Notes: generated by a model from the sequence alone, not told the origin. 46,385 nucleotides of DNA from Propionibacteriaceae bacterium (GCA_009781145.1 WQYR01000002.1:1-46385); one strand, 5' to 3'; positions 36,315 through 44,955 are shown, counted from the stretch's first letter. Translations and numbers: made by a program.

Positions 36315-37178
36315 CTAATTTTCCAGCAGCTGCCGAAGATACGCGCCGTAGCCAGACTTCGCGAGCGAGTCGGCCCGACTGGACAACCCATCGTCACTCA
36401 GGAAACCCCGGCGCCAGGCCGCCTCCTCGGGGCAGCCCACCTGAAGGCCCTGTCGCGCTTGAATGGTGCGAACGAAGTCGCTGGCGTCATTCAACGAGTC
36501 GAACGTGCCCGTATCAAGCCAGGCGACGCCGCGAGGCAGCACTTCGACGGCCAGCCTTCCCTGCTGCATGTACTCGCGGTTGACGTCGGTGATCTCGTAC
36601 TCGCCGCGGGCGGATGGCTTGAGATCGCGAGCAATCGCCACCACGTCATTGTCGTAGAAATACAGGCCTGGCACAGCGTAATGCGATTTCGGCTGTGCCG
36701 GCTTTTCCTCCAATGAGATGGCTTTGCCGTTCGTCCCAATCTCGACGACACCGTAGGCTTGCGGGTCGCTTACCCAATACGCGAACACAGCGGCCCCGTC
36801 CAGCCCCCGAAACCGAGTCAGCGTCTGGCCCAGCCCCTGCCCGTAGAAGATGTTGTCGCCCAGCACCAGCGCAGATTCGTCGCCGCCGATGAAGTCAGCG
36901 CCAATGGTGAAGGCTTGCGCCAAACCCTTCGGCTCGGGCTGCGTCGCATAGGTTATGGCAATGCCGAACTGGCTGCCGTCCCCAAGTAGACGGTGAAAGT
37001 TGGGTGCATCGTCCGGTGTCGTAATGATGAGGACGTCCTCGATGCCCGCCCAGATCAACGTGGCCAGCGGGTAGTAGATCATCGGCTTGTCATAGACAGG
37101 CACCAACTGCTTGCTCGTCGCCATGGTGATCGGATGCAACCGCGTGCCTGAGCCGCCCGCCAGAATAATCCCGTGCAT
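36315..37178 (-). CDS. rmlA: Glucose-1-phosphate thymidylyltransferase
   Basis: This enzyme makes dTDP-glucose from dTTP and glucose 1-phosphate, the first step of dTDP-rhamnose synthesis. Diagnostic motifs are [16 protein letters not shown] at the N-terminus, [31 protein letters not shown] with the metal-binding aspartate, and [13 protein letters not shown]. It is 287 residues long, as expected. It leads the nine-gene minus-strand operon. No ribosome site is visible before the ATG; a TGGCAGAAT element ends eight bases upstream, suggesting a leaderless transcript. Confidence 0.96.
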   Translation of the reverse strand: MHGIILAGGSGTRLHPITMATSKQLVPVYDKPMIYYPLATLIWAGIEDVLIITTPDDAPNFHRLLGDGSQFGIAITYATQPEPKGLAQAFTIGADFIGGDESALVLGDNIFYGQGLGQTLTRFRGLDGAAVFAYWVSDPQAYGVVEIGTNGKAISLEEKPAQPKSHYAVPGLYFYDNDVVAIARDLKPSARGEYEITDVNREYMQQGRLAVEVLPRGVAWLDTGTFDSLNDASDFVRTIQARQGLQVGCPEEAAWRRGFLSDDGLSSRADSLAKSGYGAYLRQLLEN

Positions 37179-37185
37179 GACGACT

Positions 37186-37194
37186 ATTCTGCCA
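37186..37194 (-). promoter_or_regulatory. Candidate -10 for the rml operon (leaderless spacing)
   Basis: Minus strand reads TGGCAGAAT, one base off TGnTAnnnT (C for the first T of the hexamer). It ends eight bases before the rmlA ATG. Confidence 0.33.
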
Positions 37195-37248
37195 GATCAT
37201 GCAACCAACCGCCCCGCGATGCGAAATCTCGATCCCCACAAGTGACGC

Positions 37249-37257
37249 TGGTAGGAT
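37249..37257 (+). promoter_or_regulatory. Extended -10 promoter for the GlfT-like gene (leaderless spacing)
   Basis: TGGTAGGAT matches TGnTAnnnT exactly. Six bases separate it from the GTG at 37264, placing transcription start at the initiation codon. The AGGA within it could alternatively serve as a ribosome site for a longer transcript. Confidence 0.42.
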
Positions 37258-37263
37258 CGATAT

Positions 37264-38229
37264 GTGCCAGAAGCCCCGAATGTCGCTATTGTCATAGTGA
37301 CCTACAAGCGCCAAGAGCTTCTCAGCGTGCTGTTGGATTCGCTGGTCACCCTGACCATGCCACCCGCCCATGTGGTGATCGTCGACAACGAGGCCTCTGC
37401 GGAAACCGAAAAGCTTGCGGGTGGCCTTTCCGCGCAACTGAAAAGCACAGCGGTGCATTATGTGCCAATGGAGACAAACACCGGCGGCGCCGGCGGCTTC
37501 AGCAAGGGCGTAGACACGGCGTATCGCTTGGGCGCGGAGTGGATCTGGCTGATGGATGACGACGTGAAGGTCTTTCCGCAATCGATGGAAAAGCTGGCGC
37601 CGTGGCTGTTAGAGGGCGTGGCCAATGACACACGGGTTATGCAGGTTAGCCGTCTCAACTTCGACGGCAGCAGTTTCTACTGGCAGTACAATTTCCGCAT
37701 CGGCCTCGGCATTCCCAACCCCATCTCACCACCCGCCTTCCAGGCCAAGGAGACCAGTCGGGAAATCAACACGATGTGCTTCGAGGGTGGCCTTGTGCAT
37801 CGCAGCATCGTCCAGAAGATCGGGCTGCCAGACGATCGGTTCTTCATCTACTCGGACGACGCGGCATACGGCTACCTCGCCAGCAAGCACACCCACCTCA
37901 TTCTCATCAACGAAACCTTGATGCAACGCACAAGGCCGCTCGACAATCTGAGGATTGGGCGAATCCGCCGCCTCAATACCACCAGCGATATGACACGGTA
38001 TTACATAATGCGCAACCGCGGCTATTTGGCGCGATATTTCCAGCTTTTCGGTGATTACAAGCCGGTGTTGTTCGGGCTCGGAACCGCATTGACCATGACC
38101 AAGGAGACCATCCGCCTAGTGCTGGCGAAGGATCGTCGCGTTGGCCTCAAAGCCTTGACGAACGGGCTGAGGGACGCCCGCGCGTTGAGAACCGACAAAA
38201 ACTGGCTTCCAGTGGCGGAGCTTGTGTAA
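37264..38229 (+). CDS. GT2 glycosyltransferase, galactofuranosyltransferase-like (GlfT1 type)
   Basis: The 321-residue enzyme has VAIVIVTYKRQELLSVLLDS, VIVDNEAS, the TNTGGAGGFSKGVDTAY block and the metal site WIWLMDDDVKVFPQ (DDD at 98-100). These features match the GlfT1-like group that adds galactofuranose from UDP-Galf; the later FEGGLVHRSIVQKIGLPDDRFFIYSDDA block carries the probable catalytic base. The nearby glf gene supplies UDP-Galf, which supports the assignment. The GTG start is used because no other start precedes the conserved region. The stop overlaps the next start as TAATG. Confidence 0.85.
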   Translation: MPEAPNVAIVIVTYKRQELLSVLLDSLVTLTMPPAHVVIVDNEASAETEKLAGGLSAQLKSTAVHYVPMETNTGGAGGFSKGVDTAYRLGAEWIWLMDDDVKVFPQSMEKLAPWLLEGVANDTRVMQVSRLNFDGSSFYWQYNFRIGLGIPNPISPPAFQAKETSREINTMCFEGGLVHRSIVQKIGLPDDRFFIYSDDAAYGYLASKHTHLILINETLMQRTRPLDNLRIGRIRRLNTTSDMTRYYIMRNRGYLARYFQLFGDYKPVLFGLGTALTMTKETIRLVLAKDRRVGLKALTNGLRDARALRTDKNWLPVAELV

Positions 38230-39203
38230 TGGGCCAACTCGTAACTGTCATTATCCCGGTGCACAACGCCAAGCCCTTCCTTGAGCGCACCGTCGGGGCG
38301 GTGCTAGCGCAAACCTACCCTGATTTCCAGTTGGTGCTGGTGGACGACGGCTCGACTGACGGCTCCACGGAGATGATTAACGGCTTCTTGAAGGCGGATA
38401 GCCGGGTGCAGGCAGTCTTCCAGTCTGCACAAGGCGTTGGCAGCGCCCAAAACGCTGGCCTCGACGCCGCAACGGGCGACCTCATCACATTTTGCGACCA
38501 TGACGACTTTTACCACCCGCAATACCTGGAAATTCTCGTTGCGGCCCTCGAAAACACCAACAGTGATATCGCGAAGTGTCGCTGGTTGCGTCCGGGCTTG
38601 ACTTCCGTGCCGAACATTTCGTTCCAGCATTACGAGGCCAAGGACGTCAACATAACCGAACTGCGCGACCCCTTGCGGGCCTATCAGACCGTCTTTTCAC
38701 GACTGCTGCGATTCCTGGCCCGCAACGACGCCATTTATTTCAATGAGGCGAATTGGGGCAAACTGTACCGAGCTGCGCTATTCGATGGCGTGCGTTTCCC
38801 GGTCGGCCAGTATGCTCAAGACATATCGGTGGCCGGCTCACTGTTGTCGCAAGCCCAAAAAGTGGTCGATGTGGCTTTGCCACTCTACTTCTGGGTACAG
38901 CACTCCGGGTCCATATCGCACAACCGACGAAACTTCCAGTTCCTGGCCGACAACATAGCTGCGGCGTCGAAAGGTTTTGACCTTTCGATCCAATTGGGTG
39001 TTGTGCCCTACCGGAGCTACTTCATGCTGCGCGAGACCATCTCTGACATCGTCCGGCTTGACGGTGATCACCGCGCCTATGTCGCTGATATCCGCCGGGA
39101 CTACTTGGCCAGAATGCCGCACCGGGCACGCGCGGACGCGCTGTTCCTGCTTAGGCACCTTGAGAACCGCGCGTACAACCTTTTCGTGCACTCCCGGTCA
39201 TGA
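38229..39203 (+). CDS. Glycosyltransferase family 2
   Basis: This 324-residue GT-A transferase has VTVIIPVHNAKPFLERTVGA, LVDDGSTDGSTEMI, the AQGVGSAQNAGLDAATGD block and metal site FCDHDDFYHPQYL. The acceptor region includes NEANWGKLYRAALFDGVRFP and YAQDISVAGSL. The donor is unknown. It is coupled to the GlfT-like gene by TAATG, and its last six bases overlap the 3' end of glf on the other strand, so the three genes are tightly packed. It probably acts next to galactofuranose addition. Confidence 0.9.
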   Translation: MGQLVTVIIPVHNAKPFLERTVGAVLAQTYPDFQLVLVDDGSTDGSTEMINGFLKADSRVQAVFQSAQGVGSAQNAGLDAATGDLITFCDHDDFYHPQYLEILVAALENTNSDIAKCRWLRPGLTSVPNISFQHYEAKDVNITELRDPLRAYQTVFSRLLRFLARNDAIYFNEANWGKLYRAALFDGVRFPVGQYAQDISVAGSLLSQAQKVVDVALPLYFWVQHSGSISHNRRNFQFLADNIAAASKGFDLSIQLGVVPYRSYFMLRETISDIVRLDGDHRAYVADIRRDYLARMPHRARADALFLLRHLENRAYNLFVHSRS

Positions 39204-40355
39204 GATTGCCGCAGCAAGCGGGCCGTCCACCAAAGTCAGCGCAGATGCGATGGCCATGTGCATGTCAAGATACTGATATGTTCCCAGGCGTCCGCCGAAA
39301 AACACCTGCTTGGCCTGTTCTGCCTTGACTTCTCCGCGGTACGCCTCGATGCGCTCGCGATCGACCGGTGAATTCACCGGGTAATAGGGCTCATCGTTAC
39401 GGCATGCGAAATGGCTGAACTCACGTGCGATCACGGTCGCATCGGGCGTGTAGTTGCGCTCCGGGTGAAAATGACGAAATTCGATGATCCGGGTGAACGG
39501 CACGTCCGAATCCGCATAATTCATAACAGAAGTGCCCTGAAAATCGGCCGTCGGCAGTGTCTCATACCCAAAGGCCACTGTGCGCCAACCCAGTTCGCCT
39601 TTCGAGCACGCGAAATACCGATCGAGCGGCCCTGTGTAAACAACCGGCACCTGCCCCACGACTGCCGACTTGGACAGTGGACCGTCGCCTAGAAAGTCCT
39701 CACCCAAATGTATCTCGATGCGTTCGTCGTCGGCCATTCGCTCAAGCCACCGTCCATACCCGTCCGTCGGCAGACCCTCATACTTGTCGTTGAAATACCG
39801 GTTGTCGTATGAGTAGCGAACCGGCAGTCTGGACACAATAGACGCCGGCAGATCCTCCGGCTCCGTCTGCCACTGCTTTGCCGTGTAATTCATGAAAAAC
39901 GCCTCATACAAGGGACGTCCGACCAGCGATATCCCCTTCTCGACGAAGTTGGACGGCTCCTTACCAGCCAACTCGCCCGCCTGTGATTCAATCAACGCCC
40001 GCGCCGCATCTGGCCCCATCATTGAGCCAAAGAACTGATTGATTGTGCCCAGATTCACCGGCAGCGGAAACACCACGCCACGATGCACGGTGTACACCCT
40101 GTGCACATAATTGGTGAACGACGTGAATTGATTCACATAGCTCCACACCCGCTCATTCGAGGTGTGGAACAGATGCGCCCCGTAGCGATGTATTTCGATT
40201 CCGGTGGCCTCATCCAGGGACGAGTATGCGTTGCCGCCAACATGGTCGCGTTTCTCGACAATTGCCACCCGCAAGCCTCGCTCGCGAGCCAGACGATCAG
40301 CTACCGTCAACCCGAAAAGCCCAGCCCCAACCACCACTACATCAACCGACGACAT
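39198..40355 (-). CDS. glf: UDP-galactopyranose mutase
   Basis: This flavoenzyme interconverts UDP-galactopyranose and UDP-galactofuranose. The FAD-binding start VVVGAGLFGLTVADRLA, KRDHVGGNAYSSLDE and RYGAHLFHTSNERVWSYVNQ are hallmark motifs; later blocks include NYTAKQWQTEPEDLPASIV and the tyrosine-rich RYSYDNRYFNDKYEGLP. At 385 residues it is full length. AGGAGAGG lies just before the ATG, and a TATTAT -10 is visible 30 bases upstream (40386-40391, minus). It converges on the two transferases that probably use its product. Confidence 0.96.
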   Translation of the reverse strand: MSSVDVVVVGAGLFGLTVADRLARERGLRVAIVEKRDHVGGNAYSSLDEATGIEIHRYGAHLFHTSNERVWSYVNQFTSFTNYVHRVYTVHRGVVFPLPVNLGTINQFFGSMMGPDAARALIESQAGELAGKEPSNFVEKGISLVGRPLYEAFFMNYTAKQWQTEPEDLPASIVSRLPVRYSYDNRYFNDKYEGLPTDGYGRWLERMADDERIEIHLGEDFLGDGPLSKSAVVGQVPVVYTGPLDRYFACSKGELGWRTVAFGYETLPTADFQGTSVMNYADSDVPFTRIIEFRHFHPERNYTPDATVIAREFSHFACRNDEPYYPVNSPVDRERIEAYRGEVKAEQAKQVFFGGRLGTYQYLDMHMAIASALTLVDGPLAAAIS

Positions 40356-40385
40356 CGCCTCTCCTATACTCGAAAAACACAGTTC

Positions 40386-40391
40386 ATAATA
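40386..40391 (-). promoter_or_regulatory. Candidate -10 (TATTAT) for glf
   Basis: Minus strand reads TATTAT, close to the TATAAT consensus, 30 bases before the glf ATG and just downstream of the M23 peptidase stop codon. The leader would contain the AGGAGAGG ribosome site. Confidence 0.4.
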
Positions 40392-40409
40392 GTGGGGGTG
40401 TACTAACGG

Positions 40410-41417
40410 TCAGTGTATGAGCGACCTCGGGTCGAAAACGCCGCCTTGCGGGTTGAGCGCCTGGAAGTGCACGTGGCATCCCGTTGACAAGCCGGTGCTG
40501 CCCACGTAGCCGATGAGTTGACCCTGCTTGACCTGCTGGCCGACCGTCACCGCAATGCTGCTCTGGTGGCCGTACCCGGTGCTTAGCGTGCCGTGGTTGA
40601 TCTCGGCGTAGTTGCCGAGGCCGCTGTTCCAGCCCACATAGGTAACAACGCCGTCCGCTGCGGCCACAATCGGGGTGCCGCAGGGCGCCGCCAGGTCGAT
40701 GCCGGAATGGAACTCACGATATGGAACGGTGCGCCACCCGAAGCCGGAAGAAAGAGTGAAACCCTTGACCGGGTAGATGAACTGCCCGTCGTCGACGGCC
40801 ACCGGCGTGCCAGCCATGCTGTATTGCGCCCAGTCCATGACAGTCAGGCCAGGCCTACCCTGGGCTTGCGCGGCCTGCGCGGCGGCGCCAGCTTCCGCGG
40901 CGGCCTTTTCGGCGGCTGCTTTGGCAGCGGCGGCTTTGACCTGGCGATCAGTCGCCAGCGCGTCGGCCGCAGCGCCCGAAGCCGCCGTCAGGGTGGACGT
41001 GTCGTCGTTGGCCACCGGAACGATCGGGTCGGACGGCGCGTGCGCGATGGCAGCCACCACTGGCGGGACGGTCTGGCCGCTGGACGACGGCACAACAAAA
41101 ACCAGGCCGGCGATGGCCGCGATGGCCACAACCGGCATCAGAGCTGCCGCAACACGAAGCTTGCGCTCACGCGGGCGTGAGGCGTGCCTGGTGCGAATGA
41201 ATGTTGTCACCACCGGCGAGGCAAAGCCGCGCAGACTTGGACGAATGGTGGTTGTGTCATCTGTCAGCAGACGACGCGCCGCCAAGCGCCGGGCCGGCGC
41301 TGCAGGGGTGGCCACGTCATCGATAAAGCCTCGAGCCGCAGGTCTGGACGGTCGGTAGATGGCTTGCTCGGAGTCGACCTCAATGGCCTCACCGTCAGTT
41401 AAGCCTCTACGAGCCAT
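40410..41417 (-). CDS. M23-family peptidase (LytM-type), membrane-anchored
   Basis: The 335-residue protein is a probable peptidoglycan endopeptidase acting outside the membrane. It has a long basic cytoplasmic N-terminus of about 90 residues, one membrane span near 88-110, an alanine-rich probable coiled coil at about 155-190, and a C-terminal M23 domain from about 215. Zinc ligands are present: FHSGIDL (His and Asp), and HVHF near the end; GYGHQSS supplies the other conserved His. All catalytic residues appear intact. Only a weak ribosome site (AGGG) precedes the ATG. It is transcribed away from an unusual 436-base intergenic region full of inverted repeats. Confidence 0.92.
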   Translation of the reverse strand: MARRGLTDGEAIEVDSEQAIYRPSRPAARGFIDDVATPAAPARRLAARRLLTDDTTTIRPSLRGFASPVVTTFIRTRHASRPRERKLRVAAALMPVVAIAAIAGLVFVVPSSSGQTVPPVVAAIAHAPSDPIVPVANDDTSTLTAASGAAADALATDRQVKAAAAKAAAEKAAAEAGAAAQAAQAQGRPGLTVMDWAQYSMAGTPVAVDDGQFIYPVKGFTLSSGFGWRTVPYREFHSGIDLAAPCGTPIVAAADGVVTYVGWNSGLGNYAEINHGTLSTGYGHQSSIAVTVGQQVKQGQLIGYVGSTGLSTGCHVHFQALNPQGGVFDPRSLIH

Positions 41418-41495
41418 AGCTGCCCTAGATACCTTTCAGAAGACGACGGATGCTGAGAAAAGTTTAGAATGCTTTGTTCGCTTAGGCAAGCGTAG

Positions 41496-41512
41496 TCTGA
41501 GAAATTCTCAGA
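41496..41512. promoter_or_regulatory. Perfect 8-bp inverted repeat, possible operator
   Basis: TCTGAGAA and TTCTCAGA are perfect complements around one central base. The one-base centre favours a dimeric regulator site over an RNA hairpin. It lies about 80 bases upstream of the M23 peptidase start; a partial copy of the half-site (CTGAGAA) occurs near 41453. Confidence 0.35.
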
Positions 41513-41611
41513 TAAAGCCGTCGGCGTGTCGCGGCAGCGACCATGACATCCAGCTTCCCTCATCGCCGAAACACTCTTGTTTGAGCACACACTTGAATGG
41601 GCTCCTCACAT

Positions 41612-41653
41612 ATTGGTGCGGAGCGACGGCCCTCATCCGTCGCTCCGGGCCAA
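41612..41653. other. Strong hairpin-forming inverted repeat
   Basis: Eleven contiguous base pairs (CGGAGCGACGG with its complement) close a seven-base loop, and an outer five-pair stem ATTGG/CCAAT follows after a two-base mismatch. No T-run follows on either strand, so it is not a standard terminator. Confidence 0.55.
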
Positions 41654-41812
41654 TCTCCCGACCCCCCATGAGAGGCTGCGTAGGGCACCTGCCCTCTTGA
41701 TCCTCCTACGCGGACCCTCTCCGTTTCTCTCAATAATGAAGACGGTTGCAAAGCGCGTTTCATAACACCCTAGGCGGTATTTTTTGGAAACAATCCTGCC
41801 GCGCCCAGCCCT

Positions 41813-41818
41813 TATACT
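41813..41818 (+). promoter_or_regulatory. Candidate -10 (TATACT) for the three-gene membrane operon
   Basis: TATACT lies 35 bases upstream of the GTG at 41854. Right after it, 41823-41835 holds an inverted repeat TGGTGT/ACACCA around one base, at the position of the first transcribed bases, where a repressor could act. Confidence 0.38.
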
Positions 41819-41853
41819 GATGTGGTGTCACACCACCCAACCGGGCAAGCCAA

Positions 41854-43626
41854 GTGAACGTCGCACAAGCCACCGCACACGAAGTGGCGTACCTGTGGCG
41901 GGCCATCGCTGCCACTCTGCGCGCGCGAGGCTGGACGATTCTGCTGTTGCTGACGCTCGGCTGGGTCGGCTACAACATGACCGTCTTTATCGCCGGGTTC
42001 GTGGCGCCAATGTGGGCGTGGGCCGTCATCCCCATCATGGGGGCCGGTTGCTTGGTGCAGCTGATCGTCACCCTTGCGGCGTATCGCACCGTCATCGAGT
42101 TCGCCCAGGCAAACGACCCTTCCACCCAGTTGCCGCACCTTTCGCTTGTGCCGCTGCTGTCCACGATGCTCGTGCCATTCGCGGCCGCCTACTCGGCATA
42201 TGGTTTCTTCACGGGGTATGCCCGCGACACCGTGATAGCCGCAGGAGCCCTGGTTGGCACCTTCGCTGACGCCGCATTCCTGGGTGACATTAACCCGCTG
42301 GCCTCCGTAACCACCATGGTGATCTGTGTCGCTGTCTTCGTCCTGTTGTGGGTGGCCGCTCGCGTCATCAAGGCAGCGGCCGGCAAGACGGCGTCCCCCG
42401 TCCTGTCGGTGATCAGCGCCTTCGTGTCCAGTTGCAACACCTTTTTGATGCTGTTCTCGATTTTCCGTCTTTCCAGCTACGCCCACACGTGGGCGCAGAC
42501 CCGTGCGTTCATGCAATGGCGCGACACCGCCATCGCATGGTTGACGGGCCTGATCCACATCAACGTCGCCGACATAGTAATGCTGGCCTGGCACTGGCTG
42601 ACGAACACCGCTTGGCCGATGTTTTGGTATGCGCTGTCGCAGCCGATCCTGTGGTTGGCTGTTGTTGCCCTGGTGGGCGGCATGCAGTTCGTCAATGTCG
42701 ACACGGTGTGGTCGGGCATGCGCACCCGGCTGGGCATTCGAGAGCACGAGATCATCACCGGCGTCACAAAGCAGGCCGGGCGTCGCGTCATATCGTCCAT
42801 CAACAACCTTTTGCCCTTCTTCCATCTCTTGTCGGTGATCCTGCGGTCGGGGGCCCCTTTCCTGGCAGTGCTAATTGTCTCGTACGCGGCCGTCGACCAG
42901 TGCGGCGCCTGGCTGAGCATGCTTGTGAAACGCACTATCGGGCCGATCCCGCAACAGTACGTGTTTGCCGTCAACCCTGCGCTGCAATTCGTCGGCATGG
43001 TGGTGACCCCTGGTGTGCTGGCGGTGCTGCTGGCCGCTGCCTACGTGCGCCTGCGTCGCCACGACACGGAAATGAAGCTCGCCCGCGTCCCGTTCAGCTG
43101 GCGGACGCTGGTGGTGGCCCTCGTGGGTATCGGCATGGCCATCGGAGTCACGCTGGTGGTGCCCGGCAGCCCGAACCGACAGGTCGCCTTGACGCCCGAC
43201 ACGCCGGCCACGGTCATGGACGCGACCGTCACCATCAGCGATGTCAGGGTCGGACGGCAAATCACCGGTGTGCTGAACGGGCAGACCGTGACCGACCCCA
43301 TCAGCAGCGTGGGGCTTTTCGTCGCCGTCAACGTCACGGTGACGTCCCATGGCGCATCCAGCGTGCAGATCGCCGCGCAGTCCGGCGAAGTGACATACCC
43401 CAGTTGGGACGGCTTCAGCGCTATCGCAAACCAGGCCGGCTTCACAACCTCACGCGACCTGGTCTTCGAGATCCCATCAGATGGCATTAGTGACGTTTCC
43501 GTCACGATTTCCCCTAACGTCACCCTGTCGTCAACCATCGCTGTGGCCACCTATCAGTTGCCTGCCAACACCGCGATCGCCACCGTCATCAGAGCCAACG
43601 AACTGCCAAAGTCCGAGGTGCCATGA
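41854..43626 (+). CDS. Polytopic membrane protein with C-terminal beta-rich ectodomain, unknown function
   Basis: I do not recognise this 590-residue protein. Residues about 27-445 hold around nine or ten membrane spans in a permease-like layout. The last span (LVVALVGIGMAIGVTLVV, near 435) is followed by a 140-residue outside domain rich in beta strands (VMDATVTISDVRVGRQI, GLFVAVNVTVTSHGASSV), similar in look to DUF4352/Ig-like domains. The GTG start has only a weak ribosome site, so the start is uncertain. It is the first of three genes joined by ATGA overlaps; the other two encode one-span proteins with similar ectodomains, so a three-part membrane complex is likely. Confidence 0.75.
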   Translation: MNVAQATAHEVAYLWRAIAATLRARGWTILLLLTLGWVGYNMTVFIAGFVAPMWAWAVIPIMGAGCLVQLIVTLAAYRTVIEFAQANDPSTQLPHLSLVPLLSTMLVPFAAAYSAYGFFTGYARDTVIAAGALVGTFADAAFLGDINPLASVTTMVICVAVFVLLWVAARVIKAAAGKTASPVLSVISAFVSSCNTFLMLFSIFRLSSYAHTWAQTRAFMQWRDTAIAWLTGLIHINVADIVMLAWHWLTNTAWPMFWYALSQPILWLAVVALVGGMQFVNVDTVWSGMRTRLGIREHEIITGVTKQAGRRVISSINNLLPFFHLLSVILRSGAPFLAVLIVSYAAVDQCGAWLSMLVKRTIGPIPQQYVFAVNPALQFVGMVVTPGVLAVLLAAAYVRLRRHDTEMKLARVPFSWRTLVVALVGIGMAIGVTLVVPGSPNRQVALTPDTPATVMDATVTISDVRVGRQITGVLNGQTVTDPISSVGLFVAVNVTVTSHGASSVQIAAQSGEVTYPSWDGFSAIANQAGFTTSRDLVFEIPSDGISDVSVTISPNVTLSSTIAVATYQLPANTAIATVIRANELPKSEVP

Positions 43627-44261
43627 TGTCGGACCTCTACCCTGCCGCGCCCGACACCACCGCAGCGCAGCCCACCCGTCACCAAAAGTGGCGCCACCGC
43701 TGGACGCTGATTGGCTGGTTAACCGTCCTCGTCGCCATTCTGGCGTGGTGCGTTGCAAACGCCGCGTTCGCGGTGTCGTTCGAAGAACAGCGAGCCAAAT
43801 CCGTTTCCGAGGGGACGGCCTGGCAGACCGACCCTGTGACACTCACCATGAACATGATGACGTACGGAAGCACGGTCACCATACCGGGCCAGGACCCCAT
43901 ACTGGCCGACCCCAACACCGTCTTCGTCGCCGCAGTCCTCGACTACTCTCTGACGAACACAACCGACGACATCGCCTGTGGGATGACTCTTGTGGGGGAC
44001 GGTCGTCAGTGGCGGCCCACAAGCAGTCTGCTTATCGATCAGTTGGTGCCGGACATCGTCAGCGGCTGTCGCACGATCGATAATGACGGCAACCCCATCA
44101 CGGGTGGGCAGATGGGAGCCGTTTTCGAGATTCCCCGCTCGGCCGTTCCGGAGATTCGTGGCGTAGAAATGACGGTGGCAATCGTGGATTTGTCCAACAA
44201 CTGGTCTAGCTTGTACAAGCACCGGACGTGGATAGCGGTTTTGGAAGGAACGGTGGAATGA
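43623..44261 (+). CDS. Single-span membrane protein with beta-rich ectodomain, unknown function
   Basis: The 212-residue protein has a short cytoplasmic N-terminus, one span at about 29-50 (LIGWLTVLVAILAWCVANAA) and an outside domain of about 160 residues. The domain has a strand pattern (TVFVAAVLDYSLTNTTDDI) like those of its two neighbours and two cysteines that may pair. No signal cleavage site is evident. It starts at ATGATG overlapping the upstream stop codon. Function is unknown; it is probably a subunit of a complex with the polytopic protein encoded upstream. Confidence 0.78.
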   Translation: MMSDLYPAAPDTTAAQPTRHQKWRHRWTLIGWLTVLVAILAWCVANAAFAVSFEEQRAKSVSEGTAWQTDPVTLTMNMMTYGSTVTIPGQDPILADPNTVFVAAVLDYSLTNTTDDIACGMTLVGDGRQWRPTSSLLIDQLVPDIVSGCRTIDNDGNPITGGQMGAVFEIPRSAVPEIRGVEMTVAIVDLSNNWSSLYKHRTWIAVLEGTVE

Positions 44262-44866
44262 CCATTCCTCCATTTGACCCGCCTGTCGCAGCGCCCCGCC
44301 GGAAGTCTTGGCTGGCGCCAGCAATCTGGGTAGCCTGCATTGCGGTGGTGGCTCTGGTTGTCGCGGCATTCAACGGCTTCGCGGCAAGAACCGACCAAAT
44401 ACTGACCATCGACCCCGGCACACCGGTGCCGTTGGGGCTGGGGCAGGTTCGCATCGATGATGTCACGCTGCAAGCATCGGCAGGTGGTTACACCTACATT
44501 GTCATCGATGCCGCAGTGAACAACACCTCTGGCCAGCCACTGGTATCAATCTCGTTTGACTATGCCGTTGTCTTGGCCTACACGGGCAGCGACGGAACAC
44601 TTCAGGTGGCACGCGACCCAGTACTGGGCATCATGGACGAAACCGGTCGCGTCTCACCCCGCACCGTCCTGCCACCGATCCCCGGGTTCGTGCCCGTCCA
44701 GTTCACATTCATGATCAGCGAAGAACTAGCCGAGCCGGCACAAGTGACGGTGGCGCTGGTGCCCGTCGTCTACACACAAGACTCGGTGCTCAACACCCTT
44801 CAGGGCAACGCCTGGGTGGATGACCAATCTGTCGGTCACCACTGGCTAGTGCACATGACCGCCTGA
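44258..44866 (+). CDS. Single-span membrane protein with beta-rich ectodomain, unknown function
   Basis: The 202-residue protein has a proline-rich basic N-terminus, one span near 21-41 (IWVACIAVVALVVAAFNGF) and a 155-residue outside domain. That domain repeats the neighbours' pattern: a start strand (LGQVRIDDVTLQAS), then YTYIVIDAAVNNTSGQPLVS, and a late FTFMISEEL strand. I chose the ATG at 44258, which overlaps the previous stop as ATGA and has GGAAGGAA upstream, over the GTG at 44228. No known catalytic motif is visible. It is the last gene of the operon. Confidence 0.78.
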   Translation: MTIPPFDPPVAAPRRKSWLAPAIWVACIAVVALVVAAFNGFAARTDQILTIDPGTPVPLGLGQVRIDDVTLQASAGGYTYIVIDAAVNNTSGQPLVSISFDYAVVLAYTGSDGTLQVARDPVLGIMDETGRVSPRTVLPPIPGFVPVQFTFMISEELAEPAQVTVALVPVVYTQDSVLNTLQGNAWVDDQSVGHHWLVHMTA

Positions 44867-44943
44867 CACGCCATCGCGCTTGCCACCACCAGGCGGCACA
44901 GAGGGCCTGCCTTCGAGCCGTCGAAATGGCCACTTGTGCCGCC

Positions 44944-44949
44944 TATACT
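44944..44949 (+). promoter_or_regulatory. Candidate -10 (TATACT) for a leaderless lipoprotein transcript
   Basis: TATACT ends six bases before the GTG at 44956, placing transcription start at the initiation codon. The same hexamer occurs at 41813. Confidence 0.38.
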
Positions 44950-44955
44950 CATCCC

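Larger units (their letters stand above)
41418..41853. other. Intergenic region with five inverted repeats; possible structured RNA or regulatory region
   Basis: No convincing gene fits this 436-base divergent gap. It contains five inverted repeats: 41479-41492 (CGCTT/AAGCG), 41496-41512 (TCTGAGAA/TTCTCAGA around one base), 41521-41569 (TCGGCG/CGCCGA enclosing GTCGC/GCGAC), 41612-41653 (outer ATTGG/CCAAT, inner CGGAGCGACGG pairing with its complement) and 41670-41721 (GAGAGG/CCTCTC enclosing GCGTAGG/CCTACGC). A riboswitch or leader upstream of the M23 gene, a free small RNA, or protein-binding sites are all possible. I looked for c-di-AMP riboswitch, tmRNA, RNase P and SRP RNA hallmarks and did not find them. 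Confidence 0.4.

Noticed and set aside
41479-41500. Resemblance to an iron-regulator (DtxR/IdeR) box starting TTAGG
   Set aside because: Only part of the palindrome matches, and the M23 gene has no obvious iron link.
41399-41763. Two small minus-strand open frames in the repeat-rich gap (41399-41590 and 41560-41763)
   Set aside because: They run through inverted repeats, have no good ribosome sites and overlap each other or the M23 start. Coding seems unlikely.
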